Shown: positions 1 to 8,517, counted from the first letter of the stretch. The stretch: DNA of 64,000 nt from Brucella pseudintermedia (GCF_008932435.1 NZ_WBWE01000002.1:186001-250000), one strand, 5' to 3'. Program-made: numbers and translations. Notes: generated by a model not told the origin, from the sequence alone.

Positions 1-454
1 CGCCGCCGATAATGACCACATTCTCAACATTGGGCATTGCTGCCGCAATGCGGCGGGCATCTTCCATCCGGCGCAGCGTGAAAACACCGTCAAGCTCGAC
101 GCCCGGCACATCGGGAATGCGGGCACGCGCACCGGTCGCGAAGATCAATTCGGACCAGTTCAGGACCTGCCCGTCATCGAGCCTGACCGTTTTGCCTGCC
201 AGAGATACGGCATCGACGCGACGCCCAAACATCATCTCGATATTGTTGTCGCGATAGGCCGACTCCGGACGCAGAACCAGACCGCCGCCTTCGGGCGCCT
301 TCAGGTAGGACTTGGACAACGGTGGCTTATGGTAGGGAATATCGGTTTCGTCATTGATGAGAATGATTTGGCCCGCATAGCCTTCCTGCCGAAGACTGAC
401 CGCAGCCTGCGAGCCAGCATGACCAGCCCCTATGATAATGCATCTGTCGTCCAT
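1..454 (-). CDS. FAD-dependent NAD(P)H:ferredoxin reductase (partial, 3' end outside window)
   Basis: Only the first 151 codons are in the window; the gene runs off the left edge. The protein begins MDDRCIIIGAGHAG, an N-terminal FAD-binding GxGxxG fold, continues with YHKPPLSKSYL (the RPPLSK-type motif of rhodocoxin/putidaredoxin reductases) and ATGAR, and ends at a second glycine-rich IIGGG motif, the start of the NAD(P)H-binding fold. The family passes electrons from NAD(P)H to a 2Fe-2S ferredoxin serving an oxygenase or P450. It diverges from the creatininase-like operon, and a TetR-type palindrome lies between them, so both sides may share one regulator. The ferredoxin partner is not visible. 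Confidence 0.85.
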   Translation of the reverse strand, partial: MDDRCIIIGAGHAGSQAAVSLRQEGYAGQIILINDETDIPYHKPPLSKSYLKAPEGGGLVLRPESAYRDNNIEMMFGRRVDAVSLAGKTVRLDDGQVLNWSELIFATGARARIPDVPGVELDGVFTLRRMEDARRIAAAMPNVENVVIIGG

Positions 455-568
455 AGGACCTCCGAAAATTTCCGCACATCATAAACCTGGCGCGGCCTAT
501 CACGTGGCCAAATAGCCACGGATTCACACCTTAATTGCACGCAATCCGAATATTTAAAACAATTAGTT

Positions 569-582
569 TGACCGATCGGTCA
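569..582. promoter_or_regulatory. Perfect 14-bp palindrome, candidate RutR/TetR-family operator
   Basis: TGACCGATCGGTCA is a perfect palindrome; with the base before it reads TTGACC-GATC-GGTCA, close to the known E. coli RutR site (TTGACC-A-nn-T-GGTCAA). It lies in the divergent gap between the FAD reductase at 454 and the operon starting at 799. That operon ends with a RutR-like regulator gene at 6873, so autoregulation is a natural inference. Binding is not shown. Confidence 0.55.
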
Positions 583-611
583 GATTGTTTAGTAGGATGT
601 GCTAAATCTGG

Positions 612-765
612 TTTGACGCGCATCTTGTTCCGAAAACCGTTCACACTTTCAGGGAAGCGCTCTCAGCATTTTCAGCAAAAGTGGGAAACGGTTTTGCGTT
701 CGGAAATGCGAGAAAACAAATAGATAGAGTGGTTCCGACGAGTCCGTTAAACAGGAACCGCTCTA
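612..765. repeat. RIME/Bru-RS-like palindromic repeat mosaic
   Basis: Two imperfect inverted repeats sit side by side. The first (about 618-711) has CGCAT...CCGAAAACCGTT...CACTTT on the left and its inverted counterpart AAACGGTTTT...CGGAAATGCG on the right. The second (725-765) pairs TAGAGTGGTTCC with GGAACCGCTCTA, with one mismatch. Short palindromic intergenic elements of this style are common in Rhizobium and Brucella genomes. The mosaic fills most of the gap before the creatininase gene and could form a large stem-loop in its 5' leader. Confidence 0.6.
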
Positions 766-798
766 ACGCCCTGGCCCGAGCGTGTAGGAGTTGCAGTC

Positions 799-1599
799 TT
801 GAAACGATATTGGTCCGATTATACGAGCGAGGCATTCTCCCGCCTCGAGCGCGAGAAGCTCGTGGCAGTTCTGCCCGTTGGCGCAATCGAGCAGCATGGA
901 CCGCACCTTCCGCTCGCCGTCGACGCTGCTATCGTTGACGGCATGGTCAAGGAAACCATCGCCCGCCTGCCGGAAACAAGCCGCGTGCTTTTCCTGCCGA
1001 CGCAAGCCATCGGCAAGAGCAATGAGCACAGCCTTTACCCCGGCACATTGACGTTTTCGGCCGAAACGACCATTCGCATGTGGTGCGAGATAGGTGCTTG
1101 CGTGGCAGCAAGCGGTGTCCGCAAGATGGCGCTGCTCAACAGCCATGGCGGCCAGATCAGCGTCATGGATATTGTCGCGCGAGAGCTTCGCATCCGTCAT
1201 AATATGATGGTGGTAAGCATCAACTGGTTCGGCCTTGGAATGCCTGAAGGCGTGTACAGCGAACACGATCTGAAGCACGGCATCCATGCAGGCGACATGG
1301 AAACCTCGGTGATGCTGGAGATGCATCCCGATCTGGTCGACATGTCGAAAGCACAGGATTTCCGGACGCTTACGGAAACTTTTGCAAGCGACTTCAAGCA
1401 TCTCTCGCTGAGCGGCGGCGCCAAGCCCGCCTGGCAGATTCAGGATATCAATCCATATGGCGCCGCTGGTGATGCGACGCTCGCGACCGCAGAAAAGGGT
1501 CGAGCGACTATCGACTTTGCCGCCGAGCGCCTGGTTGAGGTTCTCGCGGAAATTGAACGAGCGCCCCTTTCTTGGCTCGACAACAAGACAGCCTGGTAA
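799..1599 (+). CDS. Creatininase-family amidohydrolase
   Basis: 266 residues, the usual size for creatinine amidohydrolase/ArfB/MftE-type enzymes, which are cytoplasmic metal-dependent hydrolases of cyclic or linear amides. Visible metal-site motifs are GAIEQHGPHLPLAVDA (E31, H33, D42), NSHGG in the middle and HAGDMETS further on. The start is TTG at 799, preceded by TAGGAG with about 8 bases spacing; no better ATG exists in frame. First gene of a tightly spaced operon with an ABC importer, a cytosine-deaminase-like enzyme and an FAD oxidase, so its substrate is probably a lactam or ring-opened amide arising from an imported N-heterocycle. Creatinine itself is possible but unproven. Confidence 0.85.
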   Translation: MKRYWSDYTSEAFSRLEREKLVAVLPVGAIEQHGPHLPLAVDAAIVDGMVKETIARLPETSRVLFLPTQAIGKSNEHSLYPGTLTFSAETTIRMWCEIGACVAASGVRKMALLNSHGGQISVMDIVARELRIRHNMMVVSINWFGLGMPEGVYSEHDLKHGIHAGDMETSVMLEMHPDLVDMSKAQDFRTLTETFASDFKHLSLSGGAKPAWQIQDINPYGAAGDATLATAEKGRATIDFAAERLVEVLAEIERAPLSWLDNKTAW

Positions 1600-1604
1600 G
1601 GACA

Positions 1605-2414
1605 ATGAGCGTGGCCCCCAACTCGCAAGCTCCATCCTCCCTGATCGAAATAGACGGCGTCTACAAGCAATATGGCACTGGCGTGATGGCCGTGAGCGAC
1701 ATGTCGCTCAGGATCGAACAAGGCCAGTTCGTCAGCTTTCTTGGTCCGTCCGGCTGCGGCAAGAGCACGGCGCTGCGCATGATCGCCGGGCTAGAATCGA
1801 TTTCCGCTGGCAATATCCGTATCAACGGCCATGCTCCCGGCAAGGGTCCCCTCGGTGCACAGGATATCGGTTTCGTATTTCAGGAACCGACCCTGATGCC
1901 GTGGGCCAGCGTTTTCGACAATGTTTATTTGCCGCTGCGCCTGTCCGGCATTGCCCGCAAAGAAGCGACCCCGCGCGTCGAAGAAGCGCTCGCACAGGTT
2001 GGCCTGTCACGCTTTGCCAACGCATTTCCGCGGGAGCTGTCCGGCGGGATGAAAATGCGCGTTTCCATCGCTCGTGCGCTGGTTACACGTCCGCGTCTTC
2101 TCTTGATGGACGAGCCTTTTGCAGCTCTGGATGAGATGACGCGCTTCAAGCTCAACAATGATGTGCTGCGTCTTTGGCAGGAACACAGCCTGACCGTGAT
2201 TTTCGTCACCCATAGCGTTTATGAGTCAGTTTATCTGTCCAACCGCGTGGTGGTGATGGCAGCCAGGCCGGGCCGCGTGGTGGCTGACATACCGATCATC
2301 GGGCCTTACCCGCGTGCTGAAAACTACCGCACGACCGATGCCTACGCGAAATATTGCGCCAAGGTATCCGACGCGCTGACCGCGACGCTTTCCTCCGAAG
2401 ATATCGATCACTGA
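1605..2414 (+). CDS. ABC transporter ATP-binding protein (nitrate/taurine/thiamine-precursor type)
   Basis: 269 residues from the ATG at 1605, which has GTAAGGA upstream; an in-frame TTG at 1572 lies inside the previous gene and is less likely. Walker A is GPSGCGKST, the Q-loop FQEPTLMPW is typical of the SsuB/TauB/ThiZ group, the signature is LSGGMKMR and Walker B is LLLMDEPFAALDE. It should energise the importer formed with the next permease and the NMT1-like binding protein at 5835. Five bases separate it from the creatininase gene and ten from the permease gene. Confidence 0.92.
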   Translation: MSVAPNSQAPSSLIEIDGVYKQYGTGVMAVSDMSLRIEQGQFVSFLGPSGCGKSTALRMIAGLESISAGNIRINGHAPGKGPLGAQDIGFVFQEPTLMPWASVFDNVYLPLRLSGIARKEATPRVEEALAQVGLSRFANAFPRELSGGMKMRVSIARALVTRPRLLLMDEPFAALDEMTRFKLNNDVLRLWQEHSLTVIFVTHSVYESVYLSNRVVVMAARPGRVVADIPIIGPYPRAENYRTTDAYAKYCAKVSDALTATLSSEDIDH

Positions 2415-2424
2415 GGGCAGGACG

Positions 2425-3267
2425 ATGAAACCGACGCAAACAGAGCTCCCTGTCCTGAATGCCGAACAGGATCGCCTCGCCCGGCGCGAACGCACCTTGC
2501 GCATTGTCATGCCGACGCTGGCGATCATAATTGCCCTTGGCATATGGGAGGGTCTCGTCCGCTATTATCAGGTGCCGCATTACCTAATCCCTGCGCCTTC
2601 GCTGGTTGCACAGACGCTTATAAAGGATGGGCCATCGTTGATGGCGTCCATGTGGTTCACGATCAAGCTGACCCTGATATCCCTCGGCTGCGCAATTATA
2701 GGTGGCATTCTGCTCGGCATGATTTTCGCCTTGTCCCGCCCGATAGAAATGGCGTTCTTTCCCTTCGCCGTTATTCTTCAGGTCACGCCAGTCATCGCAA
2801 TTGCGCCGCTGATCCTCATCTATGTGCGTGATACGTTTTCAGCCTTGCTGATATGCGCCTGGATCGTGGCGTTCTTCCCGATCCTGTCCAACACGGTGAT
2901 CGGATTGCGCAGCGCCGACCACAATCTGCGTGATCTTTTCAGGCTCTACCGCGCCTCGCCATGGCAGCGTCTGCGCTATCTGCTCGCACCAAGCGCATTG
3001 CCTTATTTCATGGCGGCGCTGAAAATTGCTGGCGGCCTGTCGCTGATCGGCGCAGTTGTCGCCGAGTTCGTTGCCGGCACGGCAGGCCAGAGCACAGGTC
3101 TTGCCTCACGCATTCTGGAATCGAGCTTCCGCAACGAAATTCCGCGCATGTTTGCGGCCCTTTTTCTCGTGTCGCTATTGGGCATCGTGATCTTTCTCGT
3201 GACAAGCTGGCTGTCGCGTCTCGTCCTCGGGCGCTGGCACGAAAGCGAAATTCGCCGGGAACGCTAG
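2425..3267 (+). CDS. ABC transporter permease (SsuC/TauC/ThiX type)
   Basis: 280 residues with about six hydrophobic segments and the BPD_transp_1 EAA region around SADHNLRDLFRLYRASPWQRLRYLLAPSALP (longer run given by position: roughly residues 155-195). The N-terminal 30 residues are polar and charged, then the first membrane helix begins near residue 34. RBS GAGGGCAGGA precedes the ATG. It forms the membrane channel of the importer encoded with its neighbours; its stop is one base before the deaminase start, so the two are likely translationally coupled. Confidence 0.9.
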   Translation: MKPTQTELPVLNAEQDRLARRERTLRIVMPTLAIIIALGIWEGLVRYYQVPHYLIPAPSLVAQTLIKDGPSLMASMWFTIKLTLISLGCAIIGGILLGMIFALSRPIEMAFFPFAVILQVTPVIAIAPLILIYVRDTFSALLICAWIVAFFPILSNTVIGLRSADHNLRDLFRLYRASPWQRLRYLLAPSALPYFMAALKIAGGLSLIGAVVAEFVAGTAGQSTGLASRILESSFRNEIPRMFAALFLVSLLGIVIFLVTSWLSRLVLGRWHESEIRRER

Positions 3268-3268
3268 A

Positions 3269-4426
3269 ATGTTGGAAGGGGTAGCCATAGCCGGTCGCGC
3301 CGGGCACTACGACATCAAGATCGAAGGCAATCGCATCGCATCGCTCGCGCCGTCGCAGGCAGTGGGGGGCGGACTTATCACGCCGCTTTTCGCAGATATC
3401 CATGTTCATCTCGACAAAACCTTCACGATCCGGCGCATTGCGAAAAATGGCAACGTCAGAGTGGATTGCCTGTTCGACGCGATCAATCTGATGGACGCAG
3501 ACCGGAAGAACTGGAGCGAGGCAGATATTCGCGCCCGCGCAATCCAGGGCCTGCAAGCTGCGTTTGAACAAGGCGTCGGCGCGATGCGCAGTCATGTTGA
3601 CTGGACGACGCCGGAAGCACCCGCCGCATGGCCAGTTCTCAACGAACTGCGTCAGGAATGGAAAGACCGGATCGACCTCCAGCTTGCAGCGCTTGTCCAT
3701 GGCGATCTTGTGCTTGATGCTGGTCCGCAAATTGCAGCCCGCGTTGCAAATGATGGCGGCGTGTTCGGCGCATTCTTCTATCGCAACGCTGATCTTGAAG
3801 CCAAGATTGAGGAGATGTTCCGGCTTGCCGTGAAGCATGACCTCGACCTCGACTTTCATGTCGATGAGGGGCTGGATGTAGAAGCGGACGGCTTCTCTCT
3901 GATCGTATCGGCGACCGCGCGCCATGGCATGGCTGGTCGGGTCTTGTGCGGCCATACCTGCTCGCTGTCGCTGCGCGGGCCGGACGAACTGCAGCGCATC
4001 CTTGATGCCGCCGCCGATGCAGGCACCGCGCTCGTTTCGCTGCCAACATCCAATCTTTATCTACAGGATCGGATCGGGGGGAAATCTCCGCGCCTGCGCG
4101 GTGTTGCGCCTCTTAAGGAAGCGCGCGCAGCCGGCATGGATGTGATGCTCGGCTCCGACAATGTTCGCGATGCATTCTATCCTTATGGCGATTACGATCC
4201 GCTCGCCATACTGCGTCTTGCAGCGCCGGTCTGCCATGTCGAACCACAGGAATGGCTCGACAGCATCACCACCCTGCCCGCCCGACTTATTGGCAGCGAG
4301 CGCATGCACGACCTGCAGGCTGGCGGCTTGGCCGATTTCATCTGGCACGATGCCGAAGACCTCAACGATCTCATCAGCCGCCCGCAGGCCCGCCGCGTCG
4401 TCTGGCGCAACGGTACAAAAATTTAA
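3269..4426 (+). CDS. Cytosine-deaminase-like amidohydrolase
   Basis: 385 residues of the amidohydrolase superfamily, CodA-like branch. Metal and catalytic motifs are visible in order: HVHLDKTF (HxH), DFHVDEG (replacing the HCDE/HVHE seen elsewhere), CGHTCSL, and GSDNVRDAFYPYGDYDPL, equivalent to the HDDVFDPWYPLG motif of CodA. The family removes an amino group from, or opens, nitrogen heterocycles. Located between the ABC permease and an FAD oxidase, it probably processes the imported compound; cytosine, an N-methylated pyrimidine, a creatinine-like imine or another heterocycle would fit. The precise substrate cannot be read from sequence. Confidence 0.82.
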   Translation: MLEGVAIAGRAGHYDIKIEGNRIASLAPSQAVGGGLITPLFADIHVHLDKTFTIRRIAKNGNVRVDCLFDAINLMDADRKNWSEADIRARAIQGLQAAFEQGVGAMRSHVDWTTPEAPAAWPVLNELRQEWKDRIDLQLAALVHGDLVLDAGPQIAARVANDGGVFGAFFYRNADLEAKIEEMFRLAVKHDLDLDFHVDEGLDVEADGFSLIVSATARHGMAGRVLCGHTCSLSLRGPDELQRILDAAADAGTALVSLPTSNLYLQDRIGGKSPRLRGVAPLKEARAAGMDVMLGSDNVRDAFYPYGDYDPLAILRLAAPVCHVEPQEWLDSITTLPARLIGSERMHDLQAGGLADFIWHDAEDLNDLISRPQARRVVWRNGTKI

Positions 4427-4438
4427 TCGGAGAACCCC

Positions 4439-5818
4439 ATGAATTCTGCCGCACCACAGCGCATCTATGACTGGGCCGCATTTCGCGCCGAAATCGATGG
4501 AATCCGCATTTATGATGACCCCAAGCAGGTCGAACTGCGCTCTCGGGATTATTTCTGGTATAGCCCCATCCTGACGGAGGACATTGGCCATTATGTCGGC
4601 GATCTCGTCGTCATACCGAAGGATCAGGATGAAGTACGCCGCGTTGCTGCTGCTGCTGCGAAACTTCGCATTCCGATTACGGTTCGCGGTGGCGGCACAG
4701 GCAATTACGGTCAGTGCGTTCCCCTTGAAGGCGGCATTATCCTGGATATGACCAAGATCGACCGCATTATCGCAATCGAACCCGGCAAGGTTCGTGTGGA
4801 AGGCGGCGCGCGCATTTCGCGCCTTGACGATGCGGTTCGTGAGACCGGACAGGAATTGCTGATGTATCCGTCCACCCGCCGCATCGCCACGATTGGCGGC
4901 TTTTTCTCCGGCGGTTCCGGCGGCATTGGCTCGCTGCGCCACGGGATGCTGCGCGACGATGGCAACGTTTATTCTGTCAAGGTCCTGACCGTCGAACCGG
5001 AACCGAAGATCATTGAACTGACCGGACGCGACATTCATAAAGTCCAGCATGCCTATGGGACCAACGGCATCATTCTGGAACTGGAAATCGGCCTCACCAA
5101 ATCGACCGACTGGATACATACTGCAGCCTTGTTCGACAGTTACGAGGCAACGCTCAACTTCTGCCTCAAGGCACTGGAAGATAATCTCGACTGCTATCTT
5201 CTGACCACGGTCGACCGCCGTTTTGCGCGTTTCTACACCAAGTTCGGCGAACTCTTTCCTTCCGACAAGGATGCGGTTTTCGCCATGATCGCGCCGGAAG
5301 AAATGGCCCGTTTCGAAGCACTCGTCACCGAATTTGGCGGCAAGGTTTCCTTCGCCATGACGCTGGACGAATTGCACAAGAACGGTCTTCAGCCTGCGTA
5401 CGAATGTGGCTGGAACCATACGACCTTGCAGGCGCTGAAGGCCGAGGAAGGCTGGACCTATCTCCAGGTCGCCTATCCGCGTCCATTCGACGTTGATGTG
5501 GTGACGCGCCAGATCGCGCGCTACGGCGAAACACAATATATGCATCACGAAATGGCTCGTCTCGAAGGCGAAGTGCAGATTTTCGCGCTTCCGCTTGTCC
5601 GCTTTGAAGGCCGTGACGAGATGTATCGCCTGATCAAGGAACTGGAGCAGGTCGACGGCTGCGACATCTACGATCCTCATGCCTACACCATTGAGGATGG
5701 CGGCATGAAGGAGATCGACGGCGTCCAGATCGAGTTCAAGAAACTTGCCGACCCGTATGGCCTGCTCAATCCAGGTAAAACGCGCGGCTGGACTGCCGAC
5801 ATGGCTTTGACTGCTTGA
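4439..5818 (+). CDS. PCMH-type FAD-linked oxidase/dehydrogenase
   Basis: 459 residues. The FAD_binding_4 (PCMH) domain covers about residues 45-230: VIPKDQDEVRRV, TVRGGGTGNYGQ, then GGFFSGGSGGIGSLRHG, which binds the flavin diphosphate. The C-terminal half matches the substrate cap only loosely, with the usual LLNPGK ending (DPYGLLNPGKTRG). Such enzymes oxidise hydroxyacids or C-N bonds. RBS CGGAGAA precedes the ATG. Its place in the operon suggests an oxidative step on the imported heterocycle or on a hydroxyacid released from it. Confidence 0.85.
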   Translation: MNSAAPQRIYDWAAFRAEIDGIRIYDDPKQVELRSRDYFWYSPILTEDIGHYVGDLVVIPKDQDEVRRVAAAAAKLRIPITVRGGGTGNYGQCVPLEGGIILDMTKIDRIIAIEPGKVRVEGGARISRLDDAVRETGQELLMYPSTRRIATIGGFFSGGSGGIGSLRHGMLRDDGNVYSVKVLTVEPEPKIIELTGRDIHKVQHAYGTNGIILELEIGLTKSTDWIHTAALFDSYEATLNFCLKALEDNLDCYLLTTVDRRFARFYTKFGELFPSDKDAVFAMIAPEEMARFEALVTEFGGKVSFAMTLDELHKNGLQPAYECGWNHTTLQALKAEEGWTYLQVAYPRPFDVDVVTRQIARYGETQYMHHEMARLEGEVQIFALPLVRFEGRDEMYRLIKELEQVDGCDIYDPHAYTIEDGGMKEIDGVQIEFKKLADPYGLLNPGKTRGWTADMALTA

Positions 5819-5834
5819 AGCAAGGGGAACCAAT

Positions 5835-6845
5835 ATGAAAAAAACTCTCGTTGCGGCACTGGCCGCACTCTCCGTGGGCCTTTCCGCACAAATGGCCCAT
5901 GCGCTCGACAAGGTGACGCTTGGCACCAACTGGCTGGCGCAAGCCGGTCACGGCGGTTTCTATCAAGCCGTCGCCGATGGTACCTATGAGAAATACGGTC
6001 TCGATGTGCAAATCGAAATGGGCGGACCGCAGGTCAACAATCGCCCGATGCTTGCCGCAGGCCGTCTCGATTTCCTGCTGACGGGCAACCTGCTCCTGTC
6101 GTTCAACAATGTTGCCAACGGCGTGCCGACAACGGTTGTTGCTGCGTTCTACCAAAAAGATCCGCAGGCGTTGATGGTCCATGAAGGCGAATACAAGGAC
6201 TTCAAGGATCTGACCAATGCCGAAACGATCCTGCTGTCGAAAGATGCGCAATTCTCGTTCTGGCCGTGGCTGGTGAAGGAATTCGGCTTCAAGGAAGAAC
6301 AGCTTCGCCCCTATGGCTACAGCCTGGCGCAGTTCCTGAACGACAAGAAGGTGGTGCAGCAAGCCTATGCCACCGCCGAACCGCTCTACGCCGAAAAGGA
6401 AGGGGCAAAGGTTACGACCTACCTTCTGGCCGATTATGGCTACAGCACTTATGGCAACACGATTGAAACCCGGCAGGAGCTGATCGAAAAGAACCCCGAT
6501 CTGGTGCAGCGTTTTGTCAGCGCTTCAATCGAGGGCTGGACCAATTTTCTCTACGGCGACCGCAACAAGGCCTATGAATTGATCCTGAAAGATAATCCCG
6601 ACATGAGCAAGGAAACGCTCGATGCGGAATTGGAGCGGATCAAAAGCCTCCAGCTCATCGACAGCGGCGACGCAGCCGAGAAAGGCATCGGCGCAATTGA
6701 CATGAACCGTGTGAAGGCGTTTTACGAACTCGCGCGCAAGGCTGGCATCGTCAGCGGTGACGAACTCGACATCAGCAAGGTCGCGACGGATGCCTTTGTA
6801 AACAAGGGCGTAGGCCTCGACATTAAGAAGAAGTTGAGCCAATAA
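5835..6845 (+). CDS. ABC transporter substrate-binding protein, NMT1/THI5-like
   Basis: 336 residues with a clear signal peptide (MKKTLVAALAALSVGLSAQMAHA, cleavage predicted after AHA), followed by the NMT1/THI5-type periplasmic fold: LGTNWLAQAGHGGFYQAV, then GPQVNNRPMLAAGRLDF. Members bind pyrimidines such as HMP or formylaminopyrimidine, riboflavin, nitrate or sulfonates. This type of binding protein together with a deaminase and a RutR-like regulator favours a pyrimidine-like or similar N-heterocyclic ligand. RBS AAGGGGAACC lies upstream. Confidence 0.88.
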   Translation: MKKTLVAALAALSVGLSAQMAHALDKVTLGTNWLAQAGHGGFYQAVADGTYEKYGLDVQIEMGGPQVNNRPMLAAGRLDFLLTGNLLLSFNNVANGVPTTVVAAFYQKDPQALMVHEGEYKDFKDLTNAETILLSKDAQFSFWPWLVKEFGFKEEQLRPYGYSLAQFLNDKKVVQQAYATAEPLYAEKEGAKVTTYLLADYGYSTYGNTIETRQELIEKNPDLVQRFVSASIEGWTNFLYGDRNKAYELILKDNPDMSKETLDAELERIKSLQLIDSGDAAEKGIGAIDMNRVKAFYELARKAGIVSGDELDISKVATDAFVNKGVGLDIKKKLSQ

Positions 6846-6872
6846 GTCCCTCCTTAATCGCGGCAGGCACGG

Positions 6873-7523
6873 ATGAACAACGACGAGAATGACAACACGG
6901 AGCCAACCGGACGAGACAAGGTTCTCGACCGCAGGCGGCGCATTCTCGGCGCTATACGGGCTGCCGCGATCGACGAGTTTGCCGAGAAAGGCCTTGCCGG
7001 GGCATCCACGCAAGGCATTGCGCACCGCGCCGGTCTCACCAAGCCGCAGTTGCACTACTATATTTCCAGCAAGGAAGAACTCTACGAGGATATCATCGTG
7101 TATATCCTCGACGAGTGGGAAGAAATATTCCTCGGCGCCAATACCGAAGACGATCCCGCCAAGGTGATCCGGCAATATATCCGGGCCAAGCTCGAATATA
7201 GCCAGAAGAACCCCAAGGCCTCTCGCCTTTTCACCACCGAGATTGCCAATGGCGCGCCCTATCTAAGCCGCCATTGGAAAAAACACGTCTTTGCAACCCA
7301 TAATGCGGTGAAACTCATCCAGTCATGGGTGGACGACGGCCGCATCAGGCCTGTCGATCCGCTGCTGTTTCAGATGCATATATGGGCTGTGACCCAGCAT
7401 TATGCCGATTTTGAAGCGCAAGTGCGCAGCATGATGGAACTCCAAAAGGATGAACCGCTTGATCTCGAAAGGATCGAGAAAGAAGTTTCTGCACTTTTTC
7501 TGCGGGCCTGTGGGCTGGAATAA
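6873..7523 (+). CDS. TetR-family regulator, RutR-like
   Basis: 216 residues. The N-terminal HTH includes AAIDEFAEKGLAGASTQGIAHRAGLTKPQLHYYISSKEELY (about residues 33-73). The C-terminal half resembles E. coli RutR closely: YIRAKLEYSQKNPKASRLF corresponds to YIRLKLEVSRDYPQASRLF, and WAVTQHYADFEAQV to WASTQHYADFAPQV. RutR binds uracil or thymine and controls pyrimidine degradation. Here the gene closes the catabolic operon, and a RutR-like palindrome lies at 569-582. It is the probable local repressor, with the imported substrate or a breakdown product as inducer. Confidence 0.88.
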   Translation: MNNDENDNTEPTGRDKVLDRRRRILGAIRAAAIDEFAEKGLAGASTQGIAHRAGLTKPQLHYYISSKEELYEDIIVYILDEWEEIFLGANTEDDPAKVIRQYIRAKLEYSQKNPKASRLFTTEIANGAPYLSRHWKKHVFATHNAVKLIQSWVDDGRIRPVDPLLFQMHIWAVTQHYADFEAQVRSMMELQKDEPLDLERIEKEVSALFLRACGLE

Positions 7524-7545
7524 CACGCGCCCTTAACGATTTTCG

Positions 7546-8370
7546 TCAGCGCAGCCCTTCGAGTTCCGCAATGCGGGCAGCGCTGTCCTTTTCCAGCATT
7601 CGGGTCATTTCGCGAATGACCGTTTCGGCCAGAACAAAGAGTGCAGCCGAGGAATCCCATGCGGACGGCACGGCTGTACGCCCGGCCAGAACATGACGGG
7701 CCACGCGTGCTATCGGCGAAAGCCACTGGTCAGTGACGAGAACAACCTCGACGCCCCGTGACCGCGCCTTCTCGGCAAGCTGCAAAAGGCTGTCCTGATA
7801 GCGGCGAATATCGAAAACCACCAGAACATCACGCTTTCCCATATCGAGAAGGCGGTCACGCCAGACGCTTTCCTGCCCGCCAAGATGAAAGACATGGGGA
7901 CGAATGACCGTCATGTGTGCAGCCATATATTGCGCAATGGGATCGGTGAAGCGCCCACCGATCAGATATACATTTCCCCTGGCGCCAGTCAAAGCCGAAA
8001 CCGCCTGCCTCAGTTGCTTCTCGCCAAGGTGCCGGAAGCTTTCGCGAATATTTTCCAGCGTATGTTCCACCGCCGGATAGGCCGCATCCGGCCCGCGCCC
8101 CGGCAGTTCATTGCGATGGTGCGGCGATTGCAGTTGCGCCGCAAGTTCGTCCTGCAGTCGCGCCTGAAAATCGGGATAATTCTGAAATCCGAGCCTGTTC
8201 ACGAAGCGTAGGATCGTCGGGGAGCTGACACCAGCCAAGGCGGAAAATTCCGCCACGGTTTTCAGGCCCAGTATTGGATAATTGGCGATCAGCGTCTGCG
8301 CGGCGCTTCGCTCGCCCGCTGGCATCGTGTCAATCCGCTCATTGATCAGTTCCGCAACGCTTGCATGCAC
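7546..8370 (-). CDS. MurR/RpiR-family transcriptional regulator
   Basis: 274 residues: an N-terminal HTH_6 domain (LKTVAEFSALAGVSSPTILRFVNRLGFQNYPDF, residues 36-68) and a SIS domain (VYLIGGRFTDPIAQYMAAHM ... DVLVVFDIRRY ... VEVVLVTDQW). The start is GTG at 8370; the nearby ATG at 8366 is in another frame. RpiR regulators usually sense phosphorylated sugars, but many govern amine and amino-acid catabolism in alphaproteobacteria. It diverges from the TRAP/glutamine-synthetase-like operon at 8518 and is its likely regulator. Its 3' end converges on the RutR-like gene with a 22-base gap. Confidence 0.88.
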   Translation of the reverse strand: MHASVAELINERIDTMPAGERSAAQTLIANYPILGLKTVAEFSALAGVSSPTILRFVNRLGFQNYPDFQARLQDELAAQLQSPHHRNELPGRGPDAAYPAVEHTLENIRESFRHLGEKQLRQAVSALTGARGNVYLIGGRFTDPIAQYMAAHMTVIRPHVFHLGGQESVWRDRLLDMGKRDVLVVFDIRRYQDSLLQLAEKARSRGVEVVLVTDQWLSPIARVARHVLAGRTAVPSAWDSSAALFVLAETVIREMTRMLEKDSAARIAELEGLR

Positions 8371-8425
8371 AGGCTAAGTACTTTCCGTTCGCGAATGCCC
8401 TTTTCAGATTTGGGCGAAATTGTGT

Positions 8426-8498
8426 TTGACAAATAATCATAGGACGTATCAAATAATCCGCAATAGCGCATAATCGGAAAAAACGTAACATAAGTTAC
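8426..8498. promoter_or_regulatory. Divergent control region with direct repeats and a short palindrome
   Basis: Between rpiR and the 8518 operon there are two copies of CAAATAATC at 8430-8438 and 8450-8458, 20 bases apart (two helical turns), overlapping a possible -35 hexamer TTGACA at 8426-8431. A dyad GTAAC-ATAA-GTTAC lies at 8485-8498, shortly before the plus-strand start. Either could be the RpiR operator. Read by eye only. Confidence 0.35.
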
Positions 8499-8517
8499 AG
8501 CGCGGGGAACAAACGGA

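Noticed and set aside
4061-5929. A 622-codon open frame on the minus strand
   Set aside because: It lies antisense to the deaminase, FAD oxidase and binding-protein genes, all with clear families and ribosome sites. Long antisense frames are common in GC-rich codon-biased DNA, and its product has no recognisable domain.
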